From Portulaca oleracea (taxonomy: Eukaryota; Streptophyta; Magnoliopsida; Caryophyllales; Portulacaceae), in the NCBI GenBank assembly GCA_029582165.1, contig CM055874.1:30960883-31024882 (forward strand): a DNA stretch of 64,000 bases, given 5' to 3'. Position numbers and translations under genes: made by a program. Of the stretch, positions 1 through 11,600 are shown piece after piece; position 1 is the stretch's first letter, and the number at the start of each line of letters is the position of its first letter. Under the pieces are notes generated by a model. That model ran no database searches and was not told the DNA's origin. It saw nothing but the letters and a program-made list of their open reading frames with translations.

Positions 1-466
1 TTTAAACACATTGTGTTTTCTCTCTAACTTGTGTGCTAGAATTGGTTCTCTTGAGGGAGAGTCTTTTGAATCTCTTCTTCTATTCTAAGATTGGCTATCT
101 TAGATGGTGATAGGAAGAGTTGGAGGATTCTAGGAGTGGTGAATCTGTATCTCCTTAGAAGATCCCAAGCCGTTTATTATTCGATCAAACGATTCATTCT
201 TGTTGTAAGTTTCAATCTATTCTTTTGAATCTTTTGATTTCCATTGCATTTTCATTCCATTCTTTCCATACCAACCAGAATACATCCCCATTCATTCGTT
301 CATCCAACCATACATTCATCCATCATCCATTATTCATTCATTTACACTCCATTTCCATCTTTATTCATTCATTCTTGTAATCAAGAATCAATCTATCCAA
401 CCCCAAGTTTAAAGATCCTTATATTGTTGTGTAATGTGATCATCCTTGACCCCATTATACATCAAA
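1..466 (+). mobile_element. 3' part of a Ty1/copia-type LTR (truncated by window start)
   Basis: The sequence directly precedes a recognisable initiator-Met tRNA primer-binding site at 469-480, which marks the end of an LTR in + orientation. It is T-rich and low in coding potential, as LTR R/U5 regions of plant copia elements usually are. The LTR start is outside the window. No gag follows; the DNA after it is degenerate repeats, so this is a truncated element or a solo remnant. The call rests on the primer-binding site and general character, not on a paired LTR. Confidence 0.5.
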
Positions 467-468
467 AT

Positions 469-480
469 TGGTATCAGAAT
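469..480 (+). other. Primer-binding site, initiator Met tRNA type
   Basis: TGGTATCAGAAT differs at the last two bases from the usual plant copia primer site TGGTATCAGAGC, which is complementary to the 3' end of initiator tRNA-Met. It lies a few bases after the presumed LTR end, as expected for a + strand element. Confidence 0.55.
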
Positions 481-482
481 AT

Positions 483-889
483 GTATAATAGCAAAAATGA
501 ACATCCAGTATAATCAAAATGAACATCCATCAAAATGAATATTCAGCATAGACAACAATATATATAACAACAAAATGAACATCAAGCATAATCAAAATAA
601 ACATTGTGCAACGTTATAATGAACATCCGCAACAAGAAAATGGACATCGGATGAAATACTGAGAACATTGAAATGTATATCCAACAACAAGAAAAATGAA
701 TGTCAAACTTAACGTCCAACACAGTCAAAATGAACATCCAACAAAATAGACATTGACATTTGTTGTAAGCAATGTTCACTTATGAGTCCAGAATGTAGTG
801 GCTAATTAGTGGATGTTCATTTTGCTGTCAAACAGATTGTTTGCCTATATTGGATGTTCATTTTTATTATGATGCATGTTCATTATGAT
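483..889. repeat. Degenerate short repeats of AATGAACATCC, direct and inverted
   Basis: The unit AATGAACATCC or a close variant recurs many times between about 495 and 745. It then appears in inverse orientation (GGATGTTCATTTT) at about 814-828 and 851-865. Spacing is irregular (roughly 15-50 bp) and copies are mutated, so this is not a clean satellite. No gene is visible. It may be decayed internal sequence of the element to its left. Confidence 0.5.
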
Positions 890-1801
890 TGAAATAACCC
901 TGGGGGGGTGAATAGGGTTGTATAAAAATTCTGCACTTAATCAACACAAGAACGTTAATCGCACTTATATATCTGAATAATACTTCTTTATTGATAAACT
1001 TAAAGTGCTAGAAAATAGAGGAGGTTACAAACTCGGCACTGTCAAGGATTGTGAGGTCCTCAACAGATGCTTACGAGGGTAGAAGATTCAGGATGAACTT
1101 CTGCAGCAGTGGCCTCACAATTGAGGCAGGAAGAATGACCTGAACTCACTAAAGTGAGGACACTTCACTTTAGTTACACGACTCTGAGGTCCTCACCAGA
1201 ACACACTTCTGGTTATACAACTCACTACTCACAACCAAGTAGCTACACTCGGAATTTTCTATCACAAAATTCCTACACACGATTTATCTTGCTTGGAATC
1301 GTTAATTACAAAAGGGAGGCAACCGTTCTTTATATAGATGCTTGGCTTTCAATGCAACGGATAGTCTCGGTGTTTCCTTAGTTGAAGATTCTTTCTAGAT
1401 TTTGTTTGATCTCCAATCTTCACAAGATATCTTGATCCCTTATATTTGATATCTTGTATTTGACAGCAACCTCACAAGATATCTTAATCCAATCTTCTTG
1501 ATCTCCAATCCAAGATATCTTAATCCAATCTTCTTGATCTCCAATCTTCTTATATTCAATATCTTGGGAGATTTGTTCCAATCCATTGAGTATCTACAAG
1601 ATAGGATCACTTGTCATAATAGGAACATACAGTATTAAGGAAACAAGAATAATATATAGAGAATAATGTATAGTCAACTTCCCTGATTTAATCTTGATTT
1701 CGGTCTTTCAAACAAAACTTTAGCACTTAGATTATTGTTGCTGCTGGAGGTCCTCTATGACGAATAGGCGGAGGTCCTCATGGCAATTGTGGGTTTCTTC
1801 A
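890..1801 (-). repeat. 3' LTR of the gag-only copia element
   Basis: About 912 bp, matching 4215-5132 almost throughout. Boundaries are set by where the two copies diverge and by the TG/CA ends on the - strand. It holds four copies of the 9-mer GAGGTCCTC (1053, 1186, 1747, 1771). Confidence 0.88.
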
Positions 1802-1816
1802 ATCTCCCCCTTTTTG
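1802..1816 (-). other. Polypurine tract next to the 3' LTR
   Basis: Read on the - strand this is an A/G run (AAAAAGGGGGAGAT) ending exactly at the LTR edge, the expected plus-strand primer of an LTR retroelement. Similar tracts occur nearby at about 1935-1948, 2223-2230 and 2276-2284. Confidence 0.75.
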
Positions 1817-2562
1817 TTTGAAAGACAAAACTTGCAAGTACAACATATATGTATATTGACAGCATGATAGATCAAAGTAGCATTCTTAGTAGCACAGCAA
1901 AGTATTTTAGTTAGAGACCGGAGTATGGAAAAATTCTCCCCCTTTTTGTCTTTCAGACAAGAAGGAAGCAAGAGAGTACAAACACTAAATTATGTGGCCA
2001 AAAAGCAGAGAGAAAGAGAGAGGGAGGAGAGGAGGAAGGTAAAAGGTAAGAATCTGAGTTACCTATGGGAGAGGTAGTCAGACGACTTTGATCGGACCCA
2101 TTTTGAATTGTGAGATGCTTGAGAGGACATACTGATGGAGGCATCAGAGGTCCAGACATGCAGAGAGATGACATACCTGGGAGGAGGAGAAGGACCACAT
2201 GTAGGGAGAAGGGATGATAGGACTCCCCCTCAATTTGACAGCTTGTGCATAAGTTGAGGTCCTCATGATAGAAGGCTCCCCCTCGAATGATGAGGGTGGT
2301 GTTGTTTCGCGACCTTCCCAATGTCTAGAATCTTGTCTTGGCTTTTGTCTCCAAAGTTCACTCTTCCAATCTTGTTGATTTTCAGTTTGCGGAACTTGGT
2401 TGGATCTCTGGTAATGTGTTTGAGACATACCTGCAGTAGAGGACACTATACCTTTCTTGGTCTCTGACCAAGGATGAGATCGTTATAATGAGGTCTTTGG
2501 GACCCAAATTTTTGTAATGCACGGAGGTCTAGTTCCTTTAGACAGAGGAGTTGGTGAGGTCC
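1817..2562 (-). other. Interior of the copia element without recognisable coding
   Basis: This 0.75 kb lies between the gag remnant and the polypurine tract, where pol would normally sit. Short open frames exist on the - strand but resemble no pol domain. The stretch contains additional polypurine runs and GAGGTCCTC motifs, and looks like 3' leader sequence left after a pol deletion. Confidence 0.5.
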
Positions 2563-4158
2563 TTATTTTATTTGCTGTTGGAGGTCCTCTATGATAGTTT
2601 TCCCTGGAATATTTGGGGTAGGAAGTAGAGGTCCTTTGTTGGTATGGAAGGGAGGACTTTTGGACCGATAGTTTTTGAGAGGAGGTGAATTGGGTGTGGG
2701 AAGAAGAGGTCCTCTGGGAGGATGATTTGTAGGAACTTTGGTCCGAGGTTGAGAAGAGGGGGTTATGGAGACTGGTTTACTTTGGTAAGGATGGGAATTA
2801 GTGACTGCCTCATTGGATAATTGAGTGATGGTTTTATGACAGTCTTTGACCTCAAGAGATAGTCTATTGTTTTCTGTGAACATGAGGTCATTTTGAGAGT
2901 TCAGGCTTTCTATGGCCTCACTAAGACTTTGAATATGGTTGGTAAGGTGCTTGATTCTTTCTATCAAGGACTTAGAGTATTTAAAAAGATGCATACATAT
3001 ATGAGCAAGATGTAATGGTGAAAGATTAAGGAGGTCATCACTGTTTACCTCGTCTTGAGATGAGGTTGGATCTTGATCCTCACTTGTGTTTGCCATCAGA
3101 CATACATTTGTTATTTCTTCTACCTCACTATGGCCTTTGCTGGAATCACTATCACTCCATGTTTCCATCATTACCTTACGATTTTGCCGTTGCGGTTGAC
3201 TGTTTCTCTTGTCTTTGTTTCTTCTGGCGTGAGGGTAGTCCTTCATAAAGTGTTTTGAGCTGCCACAAACAAAACAAGTAAATGGGTCAGCGTCTTTTCT
3301 TAATGAGGACTTACCTTTTGAGGTTGCTTTTCTGTTTTGTTCATCCTTGATGTAGCCTCTGAAGGTTGGATTTTTCTTGTATAATTTCTGAACCCCCTTG
3401 CTAGCATAGCTATTGTTTCTTCCTCATCTTCATCTGGTTCACTATCAGATTCACATGTTGCTTTGAGGGCAATTCCTTTGAGTTCTGAGAGGTCATTCAA
3501 TTGGATCTCATAGGCCAATAGTTTTCCAATAAGTTCCTCCAGTTTGAGGGCCTTGAGATCTTGAGCTTCTTCAATGGTTGTGACTTTTGGACCCCATTTT
3601 CTTCTAGGCAGGCATCGGATGACCTTTCTAACTTGTTCCTCATTTGGGTAGGTTTTTCCCAGAGATATGAGGTGGTTGGTGATGCTGCTGAATCTTTTGA
3701 ACATCTCTTTAATAGTCTCATTTTCCTCCATTTTGAAGGCCTCATACTTTTGGACAAAGATATCAGATTTGGTGTCCTTGACTTGACTTCTGCCTTCATA
3801 TGAGGTTATCAAGTAATCCCAAACTTGTTTCGCAGTTTCACAATTAGATACACGTTCAAAATCATTCGAATTTAAACTGCAATAAATCAAGTTTAGGGCA
3901 TGAGTATTTTTTCTCAATGGCTCCAACTCTTTTTTGGCCATTTCAGATCTTTTCTTTGGGACATCTTGACCATCATTGTTCTTCTTCGTGGGAGTGGGAT
4001 AATCTCCCTCGGTAACCACAGTCCAGAGGTCCTCATCTTGGTCCTTGAGGTAGATCTCCATTTGTCTTTTCCACGACCTGTAGTTTTTCTCCAGTAAGTA
4101 GTGGAGCTATTGTCTATGAGCGTCCTTGAGGAGCTTCATTTGTGTTGATAGCGACCAT
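2563..4158 (-). pseudogene. Broken copia gag (UBN2-type) with zinc knuckle and C-terminal coiled coil
   Basis: Gag forms the virus-like particle of LTR retrotransposons. The likely original ATG is at 4156-4158. After 14 codons a TAG interrupts it, and an A-run near 4090 shifts the frame. The main open stretch (3300-4061) begins MEIYLKDQDEDLW and carries the UBN2/gag-polypeptide signature, including VWDYLITSYEG and LISLGKTY. A second shift near 3330 moves to the frame with the zinc knuckle at about 3230-3275 (CFVCGSSKHFMKDY), where the final Cys of CX2CX4HX4C is Tyr. The tail (2563-3246) has Asp/Ser-rich sequence, a predicted coiled coil (LTNHIQSLSEAIESLNSQND) and a repeated GPLLPTPN segment. 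At least one stop and two frameshifts make it non-functional as a single protein. Confidence 0.8.
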
Positions 4159-4200
4159 GATCTTTTCCACGAGTGGTTAAACTCTTGAATTTATAGACCC

Positions 4201-4212
4201 GCTCTGATACCA
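4201..4212 (-). other. Primer-binding site, initiator Met tRNA type
   Basis: On the - strand the sequence is TGGTATCAGAGC, the canonical plant copia primer site, two bases after the end of the 5' LTR. It fixes both the orientation and the LTR boundary. Confidence 0.9.
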
Positions 4213-4214
4213 AT

Positions 4215-5132
4215 TGAAATAACCCTAGAGGAGGAGTGAATATGGTTGTATAAAAATTCTGCACTTAATCAACACAAGAACACGTTAATAGCACTTATAT
4301 ATCTGAATAATAATTCTTTATTGATAAACTTAAACTGCTAGAAAATAGAGGGGGTTACAAACTCGGCACTGTCAAGGACTGTGAGGTCCTCAACAGATGC
4401 TTACGAGGGCAGAAGATTCAGGATGAACTTCTGCAGCAGTGGCCTCACAATTGAGGCAGGAAGAATGACTTGAACTCGCTAAAGTGAGGTCACTTCACTT
4501 TAGTTACACGACTTTGAGGTCCTCACCAGAACACACCTTCTGGTTACACAACTTACTACTCACAACCAAATAGCTACACTCGGAATTTTCTATCACAAAA
4601 TTCCTACACACGATTTATCTTGCTTGGAATCGTTAATTACAAAAGGGAGGCAACCGTTCTTTATATAGATGCTTGGCTTTCAATGCAACGGCTAGTCTTG
4701 GTGTTTCCTTAGTTGAAGATTCTTTCTAGATTTTCTTTGATTTCCAATCTTCACAAGATATCTTGATCCCTTATATTCGATATCTTGTATTTGACAGCAA
4801 CCTCACAAGATATCTTAATCCAATCTTCTTGATCTCCAATCCAAGATATCTTAATCCAATCTTCTTGATCTCCAATCTTCTTATATTCAATATCTTGGGA
4901 GATTTGTTGCGATCCGTTGAGTATCTACAAGATAAGATCACTTGTCATAATAGGAACATATAGTATTAAGGAAACAAGAATAATATATAGAGAATAATGT
5001 ATAGTCAACTTCCCTGATTTAATCTTGATTTCGGTCTTTCAAACAAAACTTTAGCACTTAGATTACTGCTGCTGCGGGAGGTCCTCTATGACAAATAGGC
5101 GGAGGTCCTCATGGCAGTGGTGGGTTTCTTCA
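4215..5132 (-). repeat. 5' LTR of the gag-only copia element
   Basis: About 918 bp, near-identical to 890-1801. It carries GAGGTCCTC at 4383, 4516, 5078 and 5102, at positions equivalent to those in the other LTR. Confidence 0.88.
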
Positions 5133-5184
5133 TTATCCTATCAATTCCCTAAAATAAATCATTAGCTAGTAAATCAAAATATTA

Positions 5185-5953
5185 CTCTCTCCGACTCATA
5201 TTAATTATCGTATTTGGAAATTATGTTGTCAAACTTTAAATATTTTGATCTTGAGTTTCTCAATATATACTATCACATATTATATAAAATTACTATCATT
5301 AGATTTTTAATGAAAAATACAATCCTACAAGTATAGTTATATTGCAATTGTTAATAAATCATTATATAAGAAGGGATCATTGGATTACAATATACTGTAC
5401 TTTGGGGGTATTGGACAATCATTCACTGTATTATTTTTTGACTTTGATACATTGTAATATGAGGGTGAGTGACATTTGATCACAAAGAACGAATTCTGGT
5501 GACACTGACTCATTGGAGATCCTCTATGTCAATCGGAGGAACAACATGCGACAAGTTTTTCGAAATCTTAACTAAATATATGCCTAGTAATCCTAAAATC
5601 CATATGTTTGACTTAAGTCATTTCCTCTTCCTTTATGTTGTTTAAAGTAGGACCCAAGTCAAACAGATGAGTTTTAGGGTCACTCAACATAGATTTACTT
5701 AAAATTTCAAAAATAAAAAACTTGACAATTGATTTTTCTCTAGTTGACATAGAGGATCTGTGATGAGTCATTGTATAGGCATCAACCCTCCTATTACACT
5801 GTATTAAAGTCCAAAAAAATTGTACAATACATGATTGTCCAGTACCCCCAAGTATATAGATTATACTTCAATAATCCTATAATAAATTATCAATCGAAGA
5901 GTAACGTTGGAAACTGTGTCAGACAACTGACAATTAATATGAAACGAAAGGAG
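5185..5953. mobile_element. Stowaway-like MITE that is a long foldback
   Basis: The ends are inverted repeats: CTCTCTCCGACTCATATTAA at the left is mirrored at the right by the complement of TTAATATGAAACGAAAGGAG. Both are bordered by the dinucleotide TA (5183-5184 and 5954-5955), as for Tc1/mariner (Stowaway) elements. Inside, about 5368-5560 pairs with about 5745-5875 in the opposite direction (for example the run around TTTGGGGGTA at 5391 with TACCCCCAAG at 5843), so most of the element can fold into one hairpin. No coding capacity is seen. At 770 bp it is longer than typical Stowaway MITEs, so a nested foldback inside a shorter MITE is an alternative. Confidence 0.7.
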
Positions 5954-6201
5954 TATTAATTTGAAGATGTATTAATGTGAAACATTATGATAGAAACAAC
6001 TCTCAATAAAATATTTTCATAAGCAAATAATCAACTAAAATAAACTTGTTTCCTATAGGGGGTTGTTGTTGTTGCTATAATCATATTACAATTTGATTTA
6101 GATAAGCTTTGTACTTCTTTTGTTAGCAAACAATCAACTTTTATAGTTAAATCAAAGTTAGATTCAATTTTTATGTTTTCAAAAAATTAAATTCATAGAC
6201 A

Positions 6202-6211
6202 TCAGAATATT
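6202..6211. repeat. Left target-site duplication of the MULE
   Basis: TCAGAATATT here matches TCAAAATATT at 13360-13369 in 9 of 10 positions and directly abuts the terminal repeat. Confidence 0.8.
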
Positions 6212-6303
6212 GAGTAAATTACATATACCCTACCTGACATATGCGGTAATAATTTTTACACGCCCGACATTTAGGAAATAATTTTCACCCTATCTGACAT
6301 TTA
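6212..6303. repeat. Left TIR of the MULE
   Basis: 92 bp, inverted and near-identical to 13268-13359. It is built of related sub-units around CTGACAT and CCGACAT, each followed by a purine-T rich stretch ending in AATAATTTT. Confidence 0.9.
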
Positions 6304-6947
6304 AGTGGTCATAAATTTAATGCTCCTCATGTATGTTATAATTGATTTTTATTGACTTTTCCGTTGAACTGTAAAAAAATAAATATGAAGTGACCTTTAT
6401 ACCTTTGTTATTATTTCCTTTGACTTTCAATTAAATGTGAAATGACTTTTGTACCCTTAGTATTAATTGTTATGGCATTTTAAAACCCAACTACTCCACT
6501 CCCTTATCTCTACTTCTTCTTCTTCAGTTAAATTCGAAAACTCCCCAATTCCTCTGATTCCTCTCCCTGACCCCCCCCCCCACAAAAAATGAAAACCTAA
6601 CCCCTCCCAAACCACCATGTTTGTCTTATACTTCTTCTTCTTCAGTTAAATTCGAATTTTTCTGATGGGTTTGTAACTATATGATTTCTATGGTTAGGGT
6701 TTGCAATTTCGAATATGAAAATCTGCAACATTTGTTCATGACTACATTCGTTCTCTCGATTTGTTTGGTTTGGTCGGTGAAAATCTGAAGGCAGCAACAG
6801 TGGAATCTCCAAATTAAGGTATGTTTGATTTCTCCAAAAAAAAAAAAACTAACCCTAATCTACTTTTCTGTTTCCATGAATATTCATCTTCTTTTTGTTG
6901 ATTTTTTTTAATTTACTTCCCAATGCTTCTGTGTTGACCTGCCAGCC
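6304..6947 (+). promoter_or_regulatory. Leader of the GRF ORF inside the MULE
   Basis: No gene is visible. A pyrimidine-rich stretch at 6480-6660 precedes a plausible splice pair, donor at about 6819 (AAG then GTATGTTTG) and acceptor at about 6944 (CCTGCCAG). This suggests a spliced leader for the ORF that follows. Promoter elements were not identified with confidence. Confidence 0.35.
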
Positions 6948-7346
6948 TTGGAAGGAGGATCATTTTCTTCAAATTCAACTTCAAACAGGTTCAAATGTCC
7001 AAAATGCTTCAGGTTTTCTGAAGGGGAATACTTAATTTCGAGGACCAAAAAGAATCCACTTAGAGGTTTCTATCGATGTTGCCATTGTGGACAATTCTTA
7101 GAGTTTCATGACGAATTAATTGGCAGAGGTAAAGTGCAAACCGAGATTGGTGGATGGATTAATCAACGGGAACCAAGTCTAATTGAAGCCATGGAGGCAC
7201 TGAACAACATGGCATCTAAAAATAGGGAGTTGAGGGTTGAACTTAGGGGAATGCTAGCTAGGGTTTATGATGCAATTAGAATGGTTATTGGTATGTGCAT
7301 TTGTATTATGTTGATTTTAGTATTGGTGTTGGCAATGAAAAGTTGA
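6948..7346 (+). CDS. GRF-type zinc-finger small protein carried by the MULE
   Basis: The frame encodes about 132 residues. Residues 15-50 hold a GRF-type zinc finger: FKCPKC, then RTKKNPLRGFYRCCHCGQF, with the Gly-x-x-x-Phe/Tyr-Arg-Cys pattern. A short helical segment follows (about 85-108), and a hydrophobic C-terminus (about 110-130, CICIMLILVLVLAM) looks like a tail anchor or membrane helix. GRF fingers bind nucleic acid in known proteins; the role here is unknown. The frame opens with TTG, not ATG, and lies just after a plausible splice acceptor, so either the start codon has mutated or translation starts in an upstream exon. The first in-frame ATG is around residue 80. It lies opposite the transposase, the layout in which some MULEs carry a second gene, but it could be a captured host gene. 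Confidence 0.6.
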   Translation: MEGGSFSSNSTSNRFKCPKCFRFSEGEYLISRTKKNPLRGFYRCCHCGQFLEFHDELIGRGKVQTEIGGWINQREPSLIEAMEALNNMASKNRELRVELRGMLARVYDAIRMVIGMCICIMLILVLVLAMKS

Positions 7347-8633
7347 ATGTATGTATGCTAGGTAGGGAATTTGGATGGAGTAATGTTCATATTTGGATGT
7401 ATGCTATGACAATTTTGATCACTAATTCTCCTATTTGGAATCACTAATTTATGCTTCTTTGCCCCACAATTCTGATCTTATGGTTTGTACTTTGATGAAG
7501 AATGCTATTAAAGGAGATGAATGTCATCCCTGTCAATAATTAAATGAGAGAAGTAGGGCATTTGTATTATGAATCCTGTTTCTTGTAAAATGGACCTATC
7601 CATTTAGTGTGATCCGCAGTCCTGCAATGGGTTGTCATTAATGGATACTTTCATTTTCAGCTATCAACTATATAGTAATTGTTCTGACCACAAAGATTAC
7701 TAAAGCAGACTAGTGAGGCAGCTAAGGCAAAAGCATTTGGTATTCAACAGAGTGGAAACAAAAGAAACAAAGAAACTTGCACTCCGTGCTTGGTTAGGGT
7801 AGGGTGACTTTCTGTTCACCTTAAACTGTCATCTTGAGAAGATTTGATGACGAGATAATCATCAAAAGTAGTTTTCATTATGCTGAGAAACAACTCAAAC
7901 TATTCTCATATAACATAACAAGGGCTAAAAAATTAAAACTTAAACTGTCGAAATTATATCTTATGATGGCAATGTGTTTTTTCTTTCTAAACAACGGGTC
8001 ATTCAATAAGTTACAACCTTGCTTGGAATCAGTTCTCCAAACAAAATGTCATCCCTGTCAATAATTGACAGAAATCAAGCAATGAAATCAGTTCTACTTG
8101 ATTTTAATTGACAGAAATCATAAAACCATATCTGTGTAATAAAACCATTCTCCAAATAGAATATCCATATCTTTGTAACATTATATCCATTCATATACCT
8201 GCTCAAACAATTATAGCAATAAAATCATATACCTGCTCGAACATTATATACCTGCTCAAACTGAGTATACCTACTCAAACATTAAATAATGCTCATAAAA
8301 TCAGTATTATATCCACACACAAATTTCCATAAAACCATATCCATTCTCCAAAAGCAAGGCTTGCTGCCATTGTTTTTACATTAAACCTACTGTCAATATC
8401 AAGTTACTACCAAAAGCATGTACAATCAACATGACACTTCACCAAAATCAATTAAGTGTAAGGTTGTTGATGAAACTGATGTGTGTGGTTGAAGTATACT
8501 TCACCTAACACTTCACCAAACATCAATACACCACACCTACCATCACCCAAAAGTTACAAAAGTGACAACAATCAAGCCTAAAGTTTCATCAATAAAAGTT
8601 CAAGTTGCAATATAAAAAAGATAGATTAGTCTT
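7347..8633. other. Non-coding centre of the MULE between convergent genes
   Basis: About 1.3 kb separates the 3' ends of the + strand GRF ORF and the - strand transposase. Only short chance frames are seen. The phrase ATACCTGCTC recurs at about 8198-8270. It presumably holds both 3'UTRs; no polyadenylation signal was assigned. Confidence 0.5.
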
Positions 8634-11600
8634 TCATTTAGGGAGCGTCCTTCGAGTCTTGGTTGGCTTTATAGGATTTGTTGAACCTTGAGAACTCCTC
8701 TTCCTTGGTGACCTCCTCGGTATGAAGCTGTTGGATGGTTGAGTGGATAGCTGGCTGTATTTGGGTTCTTGAAGGACCCGATTCTTTCTTGCTTCTGTTG
8801 GCATTGAAGCATCCGATTGTGACAGAAATTGGTTCGAGCGGATGGGCGGAAGAGAGTTAGGAGGACTGCGTGGGAATAAAGGCATCCTTCTTGCTTGGTC
8901 TTCCTATTGGTCTCTTTGGTCCAAAGTTAGGCTTCCTCACTCTTGGCTTCATTCCCCCTAAGTGTGGGCAACCCCTTTTGTTGTGTTGGGTGAATCCACA
9001 ATAGCTGCAAGTAACTGTGTTTGACCTCTTCCTCCTAGGCTCCTCATCCCAACCTCTCCTCCTGTGCTTAGCTGGTCTACCTTTCTTCTTTTCAACCTTA
9101 GGGGGAGACAATAAAGGGAGGTTGTCCATAGAAGGCCAAAACCTAAGGTCTTGAATGGCAGTGATATTGTGGGAATATGCTGCTCTAAATTTTTCCACAC
9201 TATACTACTCACTAACATAAGTGTTAGGGCGCTTGTGCAAGAAAAGAATGTACTTAACAGCGTGTTTGCACGGGACCCCCTTGATTTGCCAATACTTGCA
9301 ATCACATGACATTTCAGTTAGGTTTACAATGTATCTAACCCTCCCATCATCCACCTGTAACACATTATCCCCACAAAATAGGAAAGTCAACTCCCAACTC
9401 TCCCTTTCAAATTGTGTTAAAAGTTGTCTGACACAAGGTACAACTCTCCCCCTTAATTTTTTTCCCATCATCCCTCCTTTAAACAATTCACTGAGTCATT
9501 TTCATCCTAATTGCTTCACAAATCTCAAACTTAGGTCTATGCCTAACACGGTTGAGTACCTTGTTGAAAGACTCCACAAAGTTTGTGGTGTTGTCATCAG
9601 ATTTGGTCCTTTGGTGAAACAAGTACATACACCAATACTCCATGGGTTCATCTAGTAGATAAAGGGCAACTTCCCGATTCAAGTTGCTCAACTTTTCCAT
9701 GGCTTTCTTGAACTCATGCTCCGTGTATGCATATGCAGCTTGGGTTGCCAACTTTTTCAACCTTGTACCAGGGAACAACTTCTTGAAGTTTCTGACGAAG
9801 TGCACAACACATATCCGTCTTTTCGAAGCTGGAAATATGTTGTCTATTGCTGCAATCACTCCCTAGAATGTAATGCATGGGACAAATCAGCACAAAAGCA
9901 GTTTCATCCTAAACCCTAAAGTTATATGGCAAGAGCAAATCAGCCAGTTTATGCAACAAATTTAAACATACACAAATCCCAGAAAATTTCCATGTAAGTA
10001 TCTACTAGTTTATGCAACTTATATGGCAACAACAGTTTATGCAACAAAATGTCCATGTCAGTATCTACTAGTAAACTTATATAAGAAATGACAACAATTG
10101 CCAACCCTAAAACTTGCAAGAACCAACCTTTAATGGAAATTTAAAAACCCCATATTAATTCCAGAAAAACAGGACATAATCTTGAACAATTTGACACATA
10201 TAACAGTTAAACAAGAACCAAATCATTAAACAAACACAAATTCTCAACGTAATAAAATGAATAATAAAAAAAACCACCATAAATTACTTAGAGGTACCCT
10301 AACTTTTGAAGAAACAATTTTTTGGTACCCTAACTTTTCAAAACTAATTTTGGGGTACCCTAACTTTTAGGATTAGAAATTACTAGGTGAATTTCCGGCG
10401 AAACTCCGATTGATTCAAATCATTTTTGTCCACGAAAACAAAGGGCATTTTCATCCACAAAAACACTTAATCAATTTCCCGCCTAAAACTCACCGTTGAA
10501 TTCAAATAATTGGCCGAAAATTCACCTAATTATTTCTAATTCTAAAAGTTAGAGTACCCCAAAATTAGTTTTTAAAAGTTGGGGTACCAGAAAAACATTT
10601 CACCAAAAGTTAGGGTACCCCTAAGTCATTTTTTGTAATATTTTACATAAGAAAGTTAAACAATAAAATTTTACCCGGCCCCTGTCAGATATGAATGTGT
10701 ACTCCCTTGATTCATCATTTCCAATCACACCCTTCAAACAATGAAGGAACCACTTCCAATTCTCTAGGCTTTCTTGATCCACAATGGCAAATGCGCAATT
10801 GGAATGCATTGGTTATCCCCATCAAGCCCAATAGCAGTCAACAAGATCCCTTTGTGCGGATCCTTCAAGTGGCAACCATCTACGCCAACAGATTTCCTAC
10901 ATCCAGCTAGGAAATTTTGCTTAGATCCATAGAAGCACACGAACACCCTCTGAAATATTTTCTTACCCCCCAGTTGTTCAGGTTCTAGCCAACTGATGTG
11001 GCATATACTACCAGGGTTTGACTTCTTCACCATTTCAAGGTAATGCACAAGTTTCTCAAAACCCAATCGATGGTCTCCTTCAATCTTCTTCAGTATTTTA
11101 TTCCTTGCCTTTCTCAGAAGAAGTTTTGGCCTTACAACTCCATACCTTTTTTGTGAAGGGAAAAAAATAGTATTAATGATAAGATTTTTATACAAGACAC
11201 ACATAAGTAAAATGAAAATAATAGACATAATTAAAAAAAGGAATAATAATATGAAAGATTCATAATTTCAGAGGTTACCTTATGGTCAACAACATCCCCA
11301 AGCTATCAATAGGAATGGAAGGGTTTGCTGCAACATCCTCAAACATGTGCTTTGCGATCCATCTCGAATTTGCTGCTCTATTATGTTGAATTCTTTCATA
11401 TGTATGCTCGCCTTCCAAAACCTTAATTTGGTATGTCACCTTATCCGACAACTTAGAGGCATGAATCCTCCAGGAGCAACCCTCTCCACTACACTTTGCT
11501 GTGTATCTGCGACTTTCATTCCATTTAACCAACAACCAATGGCCTTGAGTGACCATGTAATCCCTCATAACTTCTAAAAAGTGTTTCTTGTCATCAAACA

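Larger units (their letters stand above)
890..5132 (-). mobile_element. Ty1/copia-type LTR element, gag only, no pol
   Basis: Two near-identical direct repeats (890-1801 and 4215-5132) bound a 2.4 kb interior. On the - strand the order is 5' LTR (4215-5132), tRNA-Met primer site (4201-4212), broken gag (2563-4158), a non-coding stretch, polypurine tract (1802-1816), 3' LTR (890-1801). LTRs read TG...CA in the element sense. No protease, integrase, reverse transcriptase or RNase H frame can be found, so the copy is non-autonomous by deletion and would need enzymes in trans. No convincing 5-bp target duplication is seen: the flanks are ATGAT and TTATC. The LTRs differ only at scattered positions, which suggests a fairly recent insertion or gene conversion. 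Confidence 0.85.

Noticed and set aside
469..480. tRNA-Met gene
   Set aside because: Only the 12-base primer complement is present, with no cloverleaf.
483..889. CRISPR-like repeat array
   Set aside because: Units are short, degenerate and irregularly spaced, and the sequence is a plant nuclear genome.
890..5132. 5-bp target duplication around the copia element
   Set aside because: Flanks ATGAT and TTATC do not match; the shared TTAT is not adjacent to both LTR ends.
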